Positions 1 to 7,411 of a stretch of DNA of 64,000 bases are shown piece by piece; within the stretch, counting starts at the first letter, position 1; the number at the start of each line of letters is the position of its first letter. Made by a program: the position numbers and the translations under genes. This stretch comes from Spartobacteria bacterium. Lineage in GTDB: Bacteria; Verrucomicrobiota; Verrucomicrobiia; Chthoniobacterales; Chthoniobacteraceae. The DNA is taken from assembly GCA_021324825.1 (NCBI GenBank), contig JAJPII010000016.1, positions 1-64,000 on the forward strand. The letters are read 5' to 3'. The notes beneath the pieces are model-generated. The model ran no database searches and was not told the origin of the DNA. It saw only the letters and a program-made list of their open reading frames with translations.

Positions 1-25
1 GACATTCGAGAAGCTCGGGCTGTGA
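1..25 (+). CDS. possible 3' end of an upstream gene
   Basis: The first 25 bases can be read as a short in-frame tail, TFEKLGL, followed by TGA. It could be the end of a gene that starts before the window, but seven codons are too few to prove coding. The next gene starts 43 bases downstream, beyond one arm of an inverted repeat. Confidence 0.25.
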
Positions 26-42
26 AGAATCGAAGAAAGATG

Positions 43-128
43 AACCACGGATAACACGGATAGCACGGATGAAGAAAAGACGCTCCGCGCAACCGTTTTT
101 ATCCGTGCTATCCGTGTTATCCGTGGTT
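43..128. repeat. perfect 28-bp inverted repeat overlapping a gene start
   Basis: Positions 43-70 and 101-128 are exact reverse complements separated by 30 bases. Each arm is built from short tandem units of the CACGGATA type. The left arm ends in the first two bases of the ATG at 69, and the right arm lies inside the coding sequence, where it encodes most of the hydrophobic core of the signal peptide. A transcript would form a long hairpin over the start region. It may be a dispersed genomic repeat taken into the gene, but no second copy of this sequence was noticed in the window. Confidence 0.85.
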
Positions 129-989
129 TTATGTCTTCCTCTCCTGGCCCAGGAGGAGGACGTGCGCGGCTTGCAAGGACTTCCCGAAGTCTCGTTCGAT
201 AATCTCACCGACAAGAACGTCACCACGCTCGGGCAGGCGGCGCTCGCGATTCGCCCGGCGGACTGGAAACACGGTGAAACGGCGAATTTCGTCTATCACT
301 TCTTCCACGGGTTCGTCGCCACGCCCGTCTCCGTGGAGGCCGAATACTACTACCGCGTCGTCGCCAAGACGCTGGGCAAGGACACCTCGCAATGGGAGCG
401 GAAATCCCACATCTACATTTTCGAAAATCCCGCCGACTGGGCGGAATTCCAAAAGAAAGCGTCGCTCGACCCTTGGACGGGCGGCATCCACTCGCAAGGC
501 GACCTCTTCATCCAGCGCAACCCGCGGTACAAATTCAAGGGCCGCACCCTTGGGCACGAGGTCACGCACCTCGTCATCTACCGGTTCTTCGGCCCCGGCG
601 TGCCGCTCTGGCTGAATGAAGGGTACGCGGAATACGCCTCCATCGGCGCCTACGCGAACTTCCAACGCGCGCGCGGCTTCGCGGCCCGGCCGCAATCCGC
701 GGCGCTCGCGCAATTCATCCCGGTGGAAAAACTCGCGGCCATGGCGGTCTATCCCGAGCAGCCGGACGACATCCGGACCTTCTACGCGGAATCCGAAAAA
801 CTGGTGCGGTTCCTTTCCGCCGAAAACGCCCCGGGTTTTCTCCTGTTCATGGAAGGCATGTCGCACGGCAACCGCCTTGAAACCGCGCTTCAGAAAGGAT
901 TCGGAAGCCGATTTGCCAGCATGACAGATTTAAATCGTGACTTTGAAAAATACGCCGCCCAGGACTTCGCCCCCGGTGCAATGCCCTAA
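69..989 (+). CDS. secreted gluzincin-like zinc metallopeptidase, tandem copy 1
   Basis: This 306-residue protein begins with a signal peptide (basic KKRR, hydrophobic residues 10-26, likely cleavage near LLA-QEED). The zinc site is visible as HEVTH at 163-167 followed by a Glu at 184 in NEGYAEY, the HExxH-plus-Glu spacing of gluzincins (peptidase MA/M61-like folds, DUF1570-type proteins). It probably acts in the periplasm or outside the cell; the substrate is unknown. The gene is followed by a paralogue with the same architecture. No Shine-Dalgarno sequence precedes the ATG, which is partly formed by a repeat arm. Peptidase activity is inferred from the motif only. Confidence 0.75.
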   Translation: MKKRRSAQPFLSVLSVLSVVLCLPLLAQEEDVRGLQGLPEVSFDNLTDKNVTTLGQAALAIRPADWKHGETANFVYHFFHGFVATPVSVEAEYYYRVVAKTLGKDTSQWERKSHIYIFENPADWAEFQKKASLDPWTGGIHSQGDLFIQRNPRYKFKGRTLGHEVTHLVIYRFFGPGVPLWLNEGYAEYASIGAYANFQRARGFAARPQSAALAQFIPVEKLAAMAVYPEQPDDIRTFYAESEKLVRFLSAENAPGFLLFMEGMSHGNRLETALQKGFGSRFASMTDLNRDFEKYAAQDFAPGAMP

Positions 990-1893
990 ACGCCGACTTC
1001 AAAGTTTTCGGCGTCCTTTTGCGGCGGCGTGGGCAATGGCGCTGCTGTGCGGGGGCGGCTTGTTCGCGCAAGGGCGCCAGGATCAACCGCCGGGCGAGGT
1101 TCCGCTTGTTGAAAGACCGTGGGATCAACTTTCCAATACTACCGTAAGCCCGAATGGCGAAAAGGCGCTCGCCATCAATCCGAAAAGATGGAAGCACGCG
1201 GAGACGGACAACTTCATCCTGCACTACCGCCGCGTGACGGAGGCGCACAAGGTGGCGCGCGAGATCGAGTACGACATCTGGTTTGTGGCGAAGACCCTCG
1301 GCGCATCGAAGGACGCGTACAAAAAGAAGTCGCACGTGTTCATTTTCGAGGACGACATGGAATGGGAGCGCTTTCTCGCGGATACGACCATCCCTAATTG
1401 GGCGGGGAGTTTCGCGATCGGCGACGAGCTTTTCCTGAATGTGCGCCGCTCGGAGGCAACCGGGAGTTTCGATTCCCGGACATTGGCGCACGAGACGACG
1501 CACGCGGTGGTCGCCCGGCTTTACACGACGCGATGGCCCCTCTGGCTCAGCGAGGGATTCGCGGAATACATGGGCACGGCGAGCGTCGCGGCGCGCAAGA
1601 ATGTGTTCCTGAAGGGGCAGCAGCACACGCTTCCTTTCGCGTCGCTCTCGCTCGACCAGATGACGGCGATGACCCGCTACCCGGACGACCCTGTCCAGGT
1701 CTCGCAACTCTACGAAAGCTCCGAGAAGCTGGTGCGCTTCATCCTGACCGATCTGCCGAAAGATCGGTTTCTGAGCTTTGTCGACGCGATCCTTGCAGGC
1801 TATCCTTTGAAGGACGCGGTGATGAGAATCTATGGCGACAAGTTCAAGGATTTCGGCGAGTTCGAGAAAAAGTATGAACGCTTCGCGAAGTGA
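976..1893 (+). CDS. secreted gluzincin-like zinc metallopeptidase, tandem copy 2
   Basis: A paralogue of the preceding gene with the same layout: signal peptide, a WKHxET(A/D)NF-like segment, then HETTH and a Glu 17 residues later in SEGFAEY. An ATG at 937 is in frame but would overlap the previous gene by 53 bases. The GTG at 976 (305 residues) gives a basic n-region and hydrophobic core and a 14-base overlap, with an AGGA about 11 bases upstream, so it is preferred. The ATG at 1036 would remove the basic n-region. It ends 6 bases before holA and is likely co-transcribed with it. Substrate unknown. Confidence 0.7.
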   Translation: MQCPKRRLQSFRRPFAAAWAMALLCGGGLFAQGRQDQPPGEVPLVERPWDQLSNTTVSPNGEKALAINPKRWKHAETDNFILHYRRVTEAHKVAREIEYDIWFVAKTLGASKDAYKKKSHVFIFEDDMEWERFLADTTIPNWAGSFAIGDELFLNVRRSEATGSFDSRTLAHETTHAVVARLYTTRWPLWLSEGFAEYMGTASVAARKNVFLKGQQHTLPFASLSLDQMTAMTRYPDDPVQVSQLYESSEKLVRFILTDLPKDRFLSFVDAILAGYPLKDAVMRIYGDKFKDFGEFEKKYERFAK

Positions 1894-1899
1894 GGGCCC

Positions 1900-3030
1900 A
1901 TGCCGGTAGCACGGAAAAAGGCCGCGCCTTCCCTGTCCATTGCGTCCATCCACGCCGTCGTCGGCTCGGATGAGTCGGAGGTGAAGAGGCGCGCGCTGGA
2001 ACTTTCCGCCGAACTTCTTCCCGCAGACGCCGGGGAGTTTGGCAAGGACATCATCGACGGTTGCGTGGAGAACGCCGGCGATGGCGCCTCGCGCATTCAC
2101 CAGACGGTCGGGGCGCTCCTGACTCTGCCGTTTTTCGGCGGGAAATTCGTCTGGCTCAAGAACGTCAATTTCCTCGGGGATAGCGTGCTGGGCCGTTCGG
2201 CGGCTGTGTTGGAAGCGCTGGAGGGTTTGGCTGAAACCCTCAAGGCGGGCCTGCCGGAGAATATCACCTTCCTTTTGAGCGCCACGGACCTCGACAAGCG
2301 CCGGGCGTTCTACAAAAGCCTGGCCTCGGTCGCGAAGGTGCAGGTTTTCGACAGGCTCGATGCGAGCCGCTCCGGTTGGGAGGAGGAGGCGGAATCGGCC
2401 GTGCTCGCGCGGGCGAAGGAATCCGGCCTCTCTTTCGAGCCGGGAGCCGCGGAACTCCTGGCGCTTTCAACCGGCGGGGAAAGCCGGCAGATCGGCAACG
2501 AGCTGGAAAAGCTCGACCTCTTCCTCGGAAGCCGCCGCAAGGTCTCCGTGGAGGACGTGCGGCTGCTCGTCCCCCTTTCGCGGGCTGGCGTCATCTTCGA
2601 GCTGGGCAACGCCCTGGCGGCGCGCGACATCCCGCAATGCGTCGTTCTCATCGACCGGTTGCTTTACCAGGGGGAGAGCGCCATCGGCATCCTGCTCGTC
2701 GCCATTATCCCCACCGTGCGGAATCTTCTCCTGGTCAAAGACCTTATTTCGCGCCACAAGCTTCCCGTCCCCCAGGCGCCGTTCCATTTTACAGCCGCCC
2801 TGAACCGCCTGCCGGAATCCGCCGTCGCCCATCTCCCGAGAAAGAAGGACGGCGCGTTGAACGCCTACGGACTGGGAGTCGTGGCCTGCCACGCGAATCG
2901 GTTTCGCCAGGAGGAATTGGGGGAGCTTTTTCGTGCGTGTCTGGAGGCGAATATTCTTTTGGTCACCTCGCAGTTGGATCCGCGAATGGTGCTGGACCAA
3001 GTGGTTGGACGGCTGGGCGAAGGCAAATAA
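1900..3030 (+). CDS. holA: DNA polymerase III delta subunit
   Basis: This 376-residue protein matches the delta clamp-loader subunit, which opens the beta sliding clamp for loading onto primed DNA. Visible features are an N-terminal AAA+-like domain without a functional P-loop (HAVVGSDE start, FFGGKFVWLKN, ITFLLSAT) and the C-terminal collar region (ALAARDIPQCVVLIDRLL, then LLVAIIPTVRNLL). It is slightly longer than the usual 330-345 residues. It follows the second peptidase gene by 6 bases and is the last gene of this plus-strand group. Confidence 0.85.
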   Translation: MPVARKKAAPSLSIASIHAVVGSDESEVKRRALELSAELLPADAGEFGKDIIDGCVENAGDGASRIHQTVGALLTLPFFGGKFVWLKNVNFLGDSVLGRSAAVLEALEGLAETLKAGLPENITFLLSATDLDKRRAFYKSLASVAKVQVFDRLDASRSGWEEEAESAVLARAKESGLSFEPGAAELLALSTGGESRQIGNELEKLDLFLGSRRKVSVEDVRLLVPLSRAGVIFELGNALAARDIPQCVVLIDRLLYQGESAIGILLVAIIPTVRNLLLVKDLISRHKLPVPQAPFHFTAALNRLPESAVAHLPRKKDGALNAYGLGVVACHANRFRQEELGELFRACLEANILLVTSQLDPRMVLDQVVGRLGEGK

Positions 3031-3100
3031 TAAGATAAATTAATAGTTTTTCAAAAACGGAACAACAGTGGCTAATATGAAAAAAAGTTATAGAAAAGTG

Positions 3101-3129
3101 TTGCGCAGTTCCGAACCCCGCGCGATACT
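3101..3129 (+). promoter_or_regulatory. possible sigma70-type promoter downstream of holA
   Basis: TTGCGC at 3101-3106 and GATACT at 3124-3129 are separated by exactly 17 bases and lie in an otherwise gene-free stretch. Both boxes are imperfect (four of six consensus bases in the -10). If used, transcription would start near 3136 and end at the hairpin terminator about 70 bases later. Confidence 0.3.
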
Positions 3130-3135
3130 CCGTGC

Positions 3136-3208
3136 AGCTTTATACGCTTGTTCTGGGGGGAACATCAGCCCTTCGCGGCCATTCGGCCGCGGGGGGCTGT
3201 ATTTTTTT
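3136..3208 (+). ncRNA. putative ~73-nt small RNA between convergent genes
   Basis: A promoter-like pair (3101-3129) is followed by a GC-rich stretch ending in a strong intrinsic terminator, with no reading frame of note between them. I do not recognise SRP RNA, 6S RNA, tmRNA or RNase P motifs. The whole stretch may equally be only the 3' UTR and terminator of the holA operon. Confidence 0.25.
3166..3208 (+). terminator. rho-independent terminator
   Basis: A 15-bp stem (3166-3180 with 3185-3199, two G-U pairs) closed by a four-base ATTC loop is followed by seven T at 3202-3208. It would stop transcription coming from holA or from the putative small RNA, before the convergent ABC exporter gene. 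Confidence 0.8.
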
Positions 3209-3219
3209 AGGCATGGATC

Positions 3220-3260
3220 GGCGCTGTAGAGGCGGCTGTGTCAGCCGCCTCTACAGCGCC
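3220..3260. repeat. palindromic repeat, copy 1 of a dispersed family
   Basis: A perfect 19-bp inverted repeat (3220-3238 and 3242-3260, three-base loop) built around the TAGAGGCGGCTG core. The same core occurs in the larger hairpin at 35492-35640 and in degenerate form at 43740-43857. The right arm overlaps the end of the minus-strand ABC exporter gene and supplies its stop codon and last few codons. Confidence 0.85.
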
Positions 3261-5020
3261 AGCGTTTCATGCAGGACGCGGGAGCGCTGCGCTATGCTGT
3301 TTGACCAGAGTTTCGCGTAGATGCCGCTTTGCGCGGTGAGTTCTTCGTGGCTGCCGCGCTCGACGATGCGGCCGCCGTTCAACACGAGGATTTGATCGGC
3401 GTTGCGGATGGTGGAGAGCCGGTGCGCGATGACGAAGCTCGTCCGGCGCAGCATGAGCCGCTCCAGCGCTCCCTGGATCAGGCGTTCCGTCTCCGTATCG
3501 ACGCTGGCGGTCGCTTCGTCCAGGATGAGGACGGGCGGGTCTTTCAACAGCACGCGCGCGATGGAGACGCGCTGTTTTTCCCCGACGCTCAACTTTACGC
3601 CGCGCTCGCCGACAAGGGTGTCGAGGCCCTTTGGCAGCCGCTGGATAAATTCCAGCGCGTTGGCGGCGCGGGCGGCTTCGATCATCTCTTGGTCGGAGGC
3701 TTGCGGGTTGCCGATCCGCAGGTTGTCGCGGATGGAGCCGTTGAAGAGGAAGCTTTCCTGCGTTACCACGCCGATGGCGGCGCGCAGGCTGTTCTTCGGG
3801 AAATCGCGCAGCGGCTTTCCATCCACGTAGATTTCGCCCGTGTCGAATTCGTAGAAACGGGTGAGCAGGTTGACGAGGGTCGATTTGCCCGCTCCCGTCG
3901 GGCCGACGAGAGCCACGATTTCCCCGGCGCGGGCGTGGAGGTTGATATTGTGCAGCACGGGCAGGGCGTCGTTGTAGGCGAAGCTGACGTTTTGAAAACG
4001 GATGTCGCCTTCCAGGGAGACAGTTTCGGAGTCGTCTCCGGCGCGCCCGGGTTCGACGGGTTCGTCCATGATCTCGAAGACGCGCTGCCCGGCGGCGCGG
4101 CCCGCCTGGAGGAGCTGGTTCAGTTGATGAAGCCGCCCGATGGGGTCGTAGAGATACCCCGTGAGCATGATGAAGGCGACGAGGTGGCCGACGCCGATGG
4201 TTCCGGCGAGAACCGCCTTGCCGCCCGCGCAGACGACGAGGACGGAGCCGCACGCCGCGAAGAAGCTCATTGAGGGATTGTAGAGCGCCCACACTTTCAT
4301 GACGGTGAGGGTGGCGCGGCGCAGGGCGTTGCTGGCGGCGTTGAAGCGGGCGTGTTCCTGCTCTTCGCGCACGTAGGTCTTGATCTGGCGGATGCCGGAG
4401 AGGTTGTCGTGCAGCAGGGAGTTCATGGCGGAAGCGGCGGCGCGTTGCACCCGGTACCGCCGGTGCGCGGTGAGGGTGTAGGCGAGCGCTCCGCAGACGA
4501 GGAAGGGGAGCGGCGCGAGCGCATAGAGCGCCAGCCGGGCGTCGTAATAAAAAAGGACGAAGCTCACGGCCGCGATTTGCAGGAGCGAGGCGACCCCTTG
4601 CTCGATGCCGTCGATCAATACGCGCTCGACGGCGTTCACGTCTTCCAGCACGCGCGTCATCAGGTCGCCGGTGGCGCGGTTGTCGAACCAGTTGAGCGGC
4701 AGGCGCTGGATGTGCGAGTAGAGATCGCTCCGCAGGTCGAAGATGACTTGTTGCTCGAAGGTGTTGTTGAGCAGTATCCGCACGGCGTTCAGGGCGTCGC
4801 GCAGGAAGTAGGCCGCCAGGCCGGTGAGCGCCAGCGGCAGGAGCCGCCCGGGATGCCGCCCGCGCACCGCTTCATCGATGATCTTCTGGGTGACGGCGGG
4901 GAAGACGATGACCAGCAACGTCCCGACCACCGCGCAGCCGAGCGTGCCGGCAGCGAGCCAGGGGTAGCGGCGGACGTACGCGAAGACGCGCGGCAGGCTC
5001 GAAGCCTGTTTACTTCGCAT
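3251..5020 (-). CDS. ABC exporter, fused permease and ATPase (MsbA/lipid-exporter type)
   Basis: This 589-residue half-transporter has an N-terminal membrane domain (about 15-315, six predicted helices) and a C-terminal ATPase. Walker A is GPTGAGKS (373-380), the Q-loop is near 421, the signature is LSVGE (477-481; Gly to Val compared with LSGGQ), Walker B is VLILDE (497-502), and an IAHRLS H-loop follows. Such proteins act as homodimers exporting lipids, peptides or drugs; the substrate cannot be read from sequence. The start codon overlaps the end of the S41-like gene by 11 bases, so it is translationally coupled in the pfkB-purD-S41-ABC operon. Its last codons lie in a palindromic repeat. 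Confidence 0.85.
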   Translation of the reverse strand: MRSKQASSLPRVFAYVRRYPWLAAGTLGCAVVGTLLVIVFPAVTQKIIDEAVRGRHPGRLLPLALTGLAAYFLRDALNAVRILLNNTFEQQVIFDLRSDLYSHIQRLPLNWFDNRATGDLMTRVLEDVNAVERVLIDGIEQGVASLLQIAAVSFVLFYYDARLALYALAPLPFLVCGALAYTLTAHRRYRVQRAAASAMNSLLHDNLSGIRQIKTYVREEQEHARFNAASNALRRATLTVMKVWALYNPSMSFFAACGSVLVVCAGGKAVLAGTIGVGHLVAFIMLTGYLYDPIGRLHQLNQLLQAGRAAGQRVFEIMDEPVEPGRAGDDSETVSLEGDIRFQNVSFAYNDALPVLHNINLHARAGEIVALVGPTGAGKSTLVNLLTRFYEFDTGEIYVDGKPLRDFPKNSLRAAIGVVTQESFLFNGSIRDNLRIGNPQASDQEMIEAARAANALEFIQRLPKGLDTLVGERGVKLSVGEKQRVSIARVLLKDPPVLILDEATASVDTETERLIQGALERLMLRRTSFVIAHRLSTIRNADQILVLNGGRIVERGSHEELTAQSGIYAKLWSNSIAQRSRVLHETLAL

Positions 5021-6137
5021 TCTCGTAGAGCGAGATGCTGGTGATGGCGTCCATGCCGCGCTGCAGGATGACGTCGCGCAAGGGCGGCTTCGCGCGTTCC
5101 TTCGTGCGTTGCGCGGCTTCCATGGCGTCGATCTCCGGGTTCGTGCCCGCGACCAGCGACGCCTCGTTCATCCTCGGGCGCTCGGTTTCAAAAACGTATT
5201 TGCTCACGCCGCCGGCAAATTCCTGCCGCAACACTTCTTTCTCCGGCGCTTCCGGGACGTTTACCGCCAGGTCGGGTTTCACGCCGTCCGGGTAGATGGA
5301 ATGCTCCTCCGGCAACACCACCTCGCCCGCGCCGATCCTGAGGATTTGCCCGCCGTGCAACGGGTAGTCGTCGAACTCCACGGCCTGCCCGCGCGTTCTC
5401 TGCCCGACGATAAGGGCGTTCACACGGATTCTTAAGACAGCCGCGATCACTTCGGACGCGCCCGCGGTGTCCTTGTCCGTCAAGACGATGAGCAGGCCGC
5501 GGAACCCGAGGTTTTCCCCGGCGGTGAAGACGCGCTCCTGTTTGTCGCTTGGCCGTTTTATTGTGAAAAGCGTCTTGCCCTTTGGCGCAAAGCGTTCGAT
5601 GACCTGGGCCGCGATCGCGAAGTCGCCCCCGGCGGGAGTCGCGCGCAGATCGAGGATCGCCGATTTCAGCGCCTTGTCCGAAAAGCCTTTCAGCGCGGCG
5701 TCCAGTTCGTTGACATTCGCCGCGGAGATTGTCCCCAGCCGCAGATAACCGACGCGGTCGTCCAGGATTTCCGCCCGCAGCGGGTTTGGCTCTTCCGCGG
5801 CCGCGGCGCCGGCGGGCAGGAGAAGGACGCCCGGGTTCAGCCTGTCCAGCAAGCCTTGCACCGTCGCGCGCGCGATGGCCGTGTCATTGAGGGCTCCCGG
5901 GTCGAGGTAGTTGGACTTCAGGAGTTCCACCGCCTGTTGCGCGTCGGGCAGCGAGAGGCTGTCGAGGACATTCGCGGGCTTCGCGGGTTCCTTCGGAGCG
6001 GGAGCGGCCGTGGGCGCGGCAAGGGGCGGCGGGGCGGGGGAGGCCGTCGCGCCGGGTTCGGGCACGGGGAGTTGTTGCGCCAGGCACGCGCCGCCGGCGA
6101 GGATGGCGGCTGCGAGAGCCGCGAAATTTTTTCTCAT
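5010..6137 (-). CDS. secreted S41 (C-terminal processing peptidase)-like protein, probably inactive
   Basis: This 375-residue protein starts at the ATG at 6137, which gives a clear signal peptide (MRKNFAAL.., cleavage near CLAQQ), followed by a long Pro/Ala-rich linker and an S41 core. The strand and helix pattern of the catalytic region is kept, but in the motif that reads S-A-S-E in active members the nucleophile position is Gly (AGASE, residue 226), and the Lys 25 residues later, usually in FGKG, is Gln (TRGQ, residue 251). The active homologue Prc in this window keeps both residues. A binding or scaffold role in the periplasm is therefore more likely than proteolysis. It lies 20 bases after purD and overlaps the ABC exporter. 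Confidence 0.7.
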   Translation of the reverse strand: MRKNFAALAAAILAGGACLAQQLPVPEPGATASPAPPPLAAPTAAPAPKEPAKPANVLDSLSLPDAQQAVELLKSNYLDPGALNDTAIARATVQGLLDRLNPGVLLLPAGAAAAEEPNPLRAEILDDRVGYLRLGTISAANVNELDAALKGFSDKALKSAILDLRATPAGGDFAIAAQVIERFAPKGKTLFTIKRPSDKQERVFTAGENLGFRGLLIVLTDKDTAGASEVIAAVLRIRVNALIVGQRTRGQAVEFDDYPLHGGQILRIGAGEVVLPEEHSIYPDGVKPDLAVNVPEAPEKEVLRQEFAGGVSKYVFETERPRMNEASLVAGTNPEIDAMEAAQRTKERAKPPLRDVILQRGMDAITSISLYENAK

Positions 6138-6157
6138 TTGCCAAGGGGACACTTCCA

Positions 6158-7411
6158 CTATTCGACTCCGGCTGCAATGTCTCTCCGGCATTGAGCTCCT
6201 TCAAACCGGATATGCGAGACGGCTTCATAAGCCCGTTTCCGCGCCTCCTCCACGTTCGCGCCGAGCGCGGTGATTCCCAGCACGCGCCCGCCGGAGGTCA
6301 CGACCTTGTTTTCCCGCAGAGCCGTTCCGGCGTGGAAGACCAATACGTCGGACGGAATTTTGTCCAACCCCAGGATTTCCTTACCCGTTTCGCACGGGCC
6401 GGGATAGCCGGCGGACGCGAGAACCACGCAGACGGCGGCGCGGTCGTCCCACACCGGCTCGCACTGGTCGAGCGTTCCGTCGATGGACGCCTCAAGGAGG
6501 TCGAGCAGGTCGCTTTTTAGTCGCGGCAGGATGGATTGCGTTTCAGGGTCTCCGAAACGGCTGTTGAATTCCAGCACTCGCGGGCCGCCGGCGGTCATCA
6601 TCAGGCCGGGGTAGAGGACGCCTTGATACGTTATCCCTTCCGCGCGAATCCCCGCCATGAACGGCTCGAGTATCTCGCGATGCACGCGCGCTTCCATCTC
6701 CGCCGTCAGCAGGGGCGAGGGGCTGAAGCTCCCCATCCCGCCGGTGTTCGGGCCGAGGTTGCCGTCGAAGATTTGTTTGTAATCCTGCGCGCCGGGCAGC
6801 AGGAGATAGTGCTCGCCGTCCAGCAGCGCCTGGAGGGAGCATTCGCGCCCGGGCAGAAATTCCTCGATGACGATGCCGCGCCCCGCTTCGCCGAACTGCC
6901 CGCGATCCATCATGCGGTAGATGCTTTTGGCCGCCGCGTCGCCGTTCTCCGCTATGACCACGCCTTTCCCGAGCGCGAGGCCGTCCGCCTTCAGGACGAG
7001 GGGGTAACGCATTTTCTGGCAGAAGCGGTGCGCCTCCGCGCTGTCGGTAAAACGGCCAAACGCGGCGGTCGGCAGGCCGTGGCGCTTCATGAAATCCTTG
7101 GCGAAAATCTTCGACCACTCGAAGCGCGCGGCGTTCCTGGACGGGCCGAAAATCCGAAGGCCCGCGCTTTGAAAAAGATCGACGATGCCCGCCGCGAGCG
7201 CGTTGTCCGGGCCGACGACGGTCAGGCCGATCTTTTTTTCGCGCGCGAAGGCCGCCAGCGCCGCGTGATCGGTCAGCGGCGTGTTTGTTCCGATCTGCGC
7301 CGTGCCCGCGTTTCCGGGAGCGCAATAGATTTCCTCCACGCGGGAGGATTGGCGGAGTTTCCAAACGAGGGCGTGTTCGCGTCCTCCCCCGCCGATCACC
7401 AGCAGTCTCAC
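6158..7411 (-). CDS. purD: phosphoribosylamine-glycine ligase (GARS)
   Basis: PurD ligates glycine to 5-phosphoribosylamine with ATP in de novo purine synthesis. The 417-residue protein starts at a GTG (7411) whose GTGA overlaps the stop of the kinase gene; upstream residues in frame do not resemble the family. The N-terminal GGGGREHA motif, the ATP-grasp core (LKADGLALGKGV) and the C-terminal EFNSRFGDPETQ signature are all present. It is the second gene of a four-gene minus operon; purA lies elsewhere in the window. Confidence 0.95.
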   Translation of the reverse strand: MRLLVIGGGGREHALVWKLRQSSRVEEIYCAPGNAGTAQIGTNTPLTDHAALAAFAREKKIGLTVVGPDNALAAGIVDLFQSAGLRIFGPSRNAARFEWSKIFAKDFMKRHGLPTAAFGRFTDSAEAHRFCQKMRYPLVLKADGLALGKGVVIAENGDAAAKSIYRMMDRGQFGEAGRGIVIEEFLPGRECSLQALLDGEHYLLLPGAQDYKQIFDGNLGPNTGGMGSFSPSPLLTAEMEARVHREILEPFMAGIRAEGITYQGVLYPGLMMTAGGPRVLEFNSRFGDPETQSILPRLKSDLLDLLEASIDGTLDQCEPVWDDRAAVCVVLASAGYPGPCETGKEILGLDKIPSDVLVFHAGTALRENKVVTSGGRVLGITALGANVEEARKRAYEAVSHIRFEGAQCRRDIAAGVE

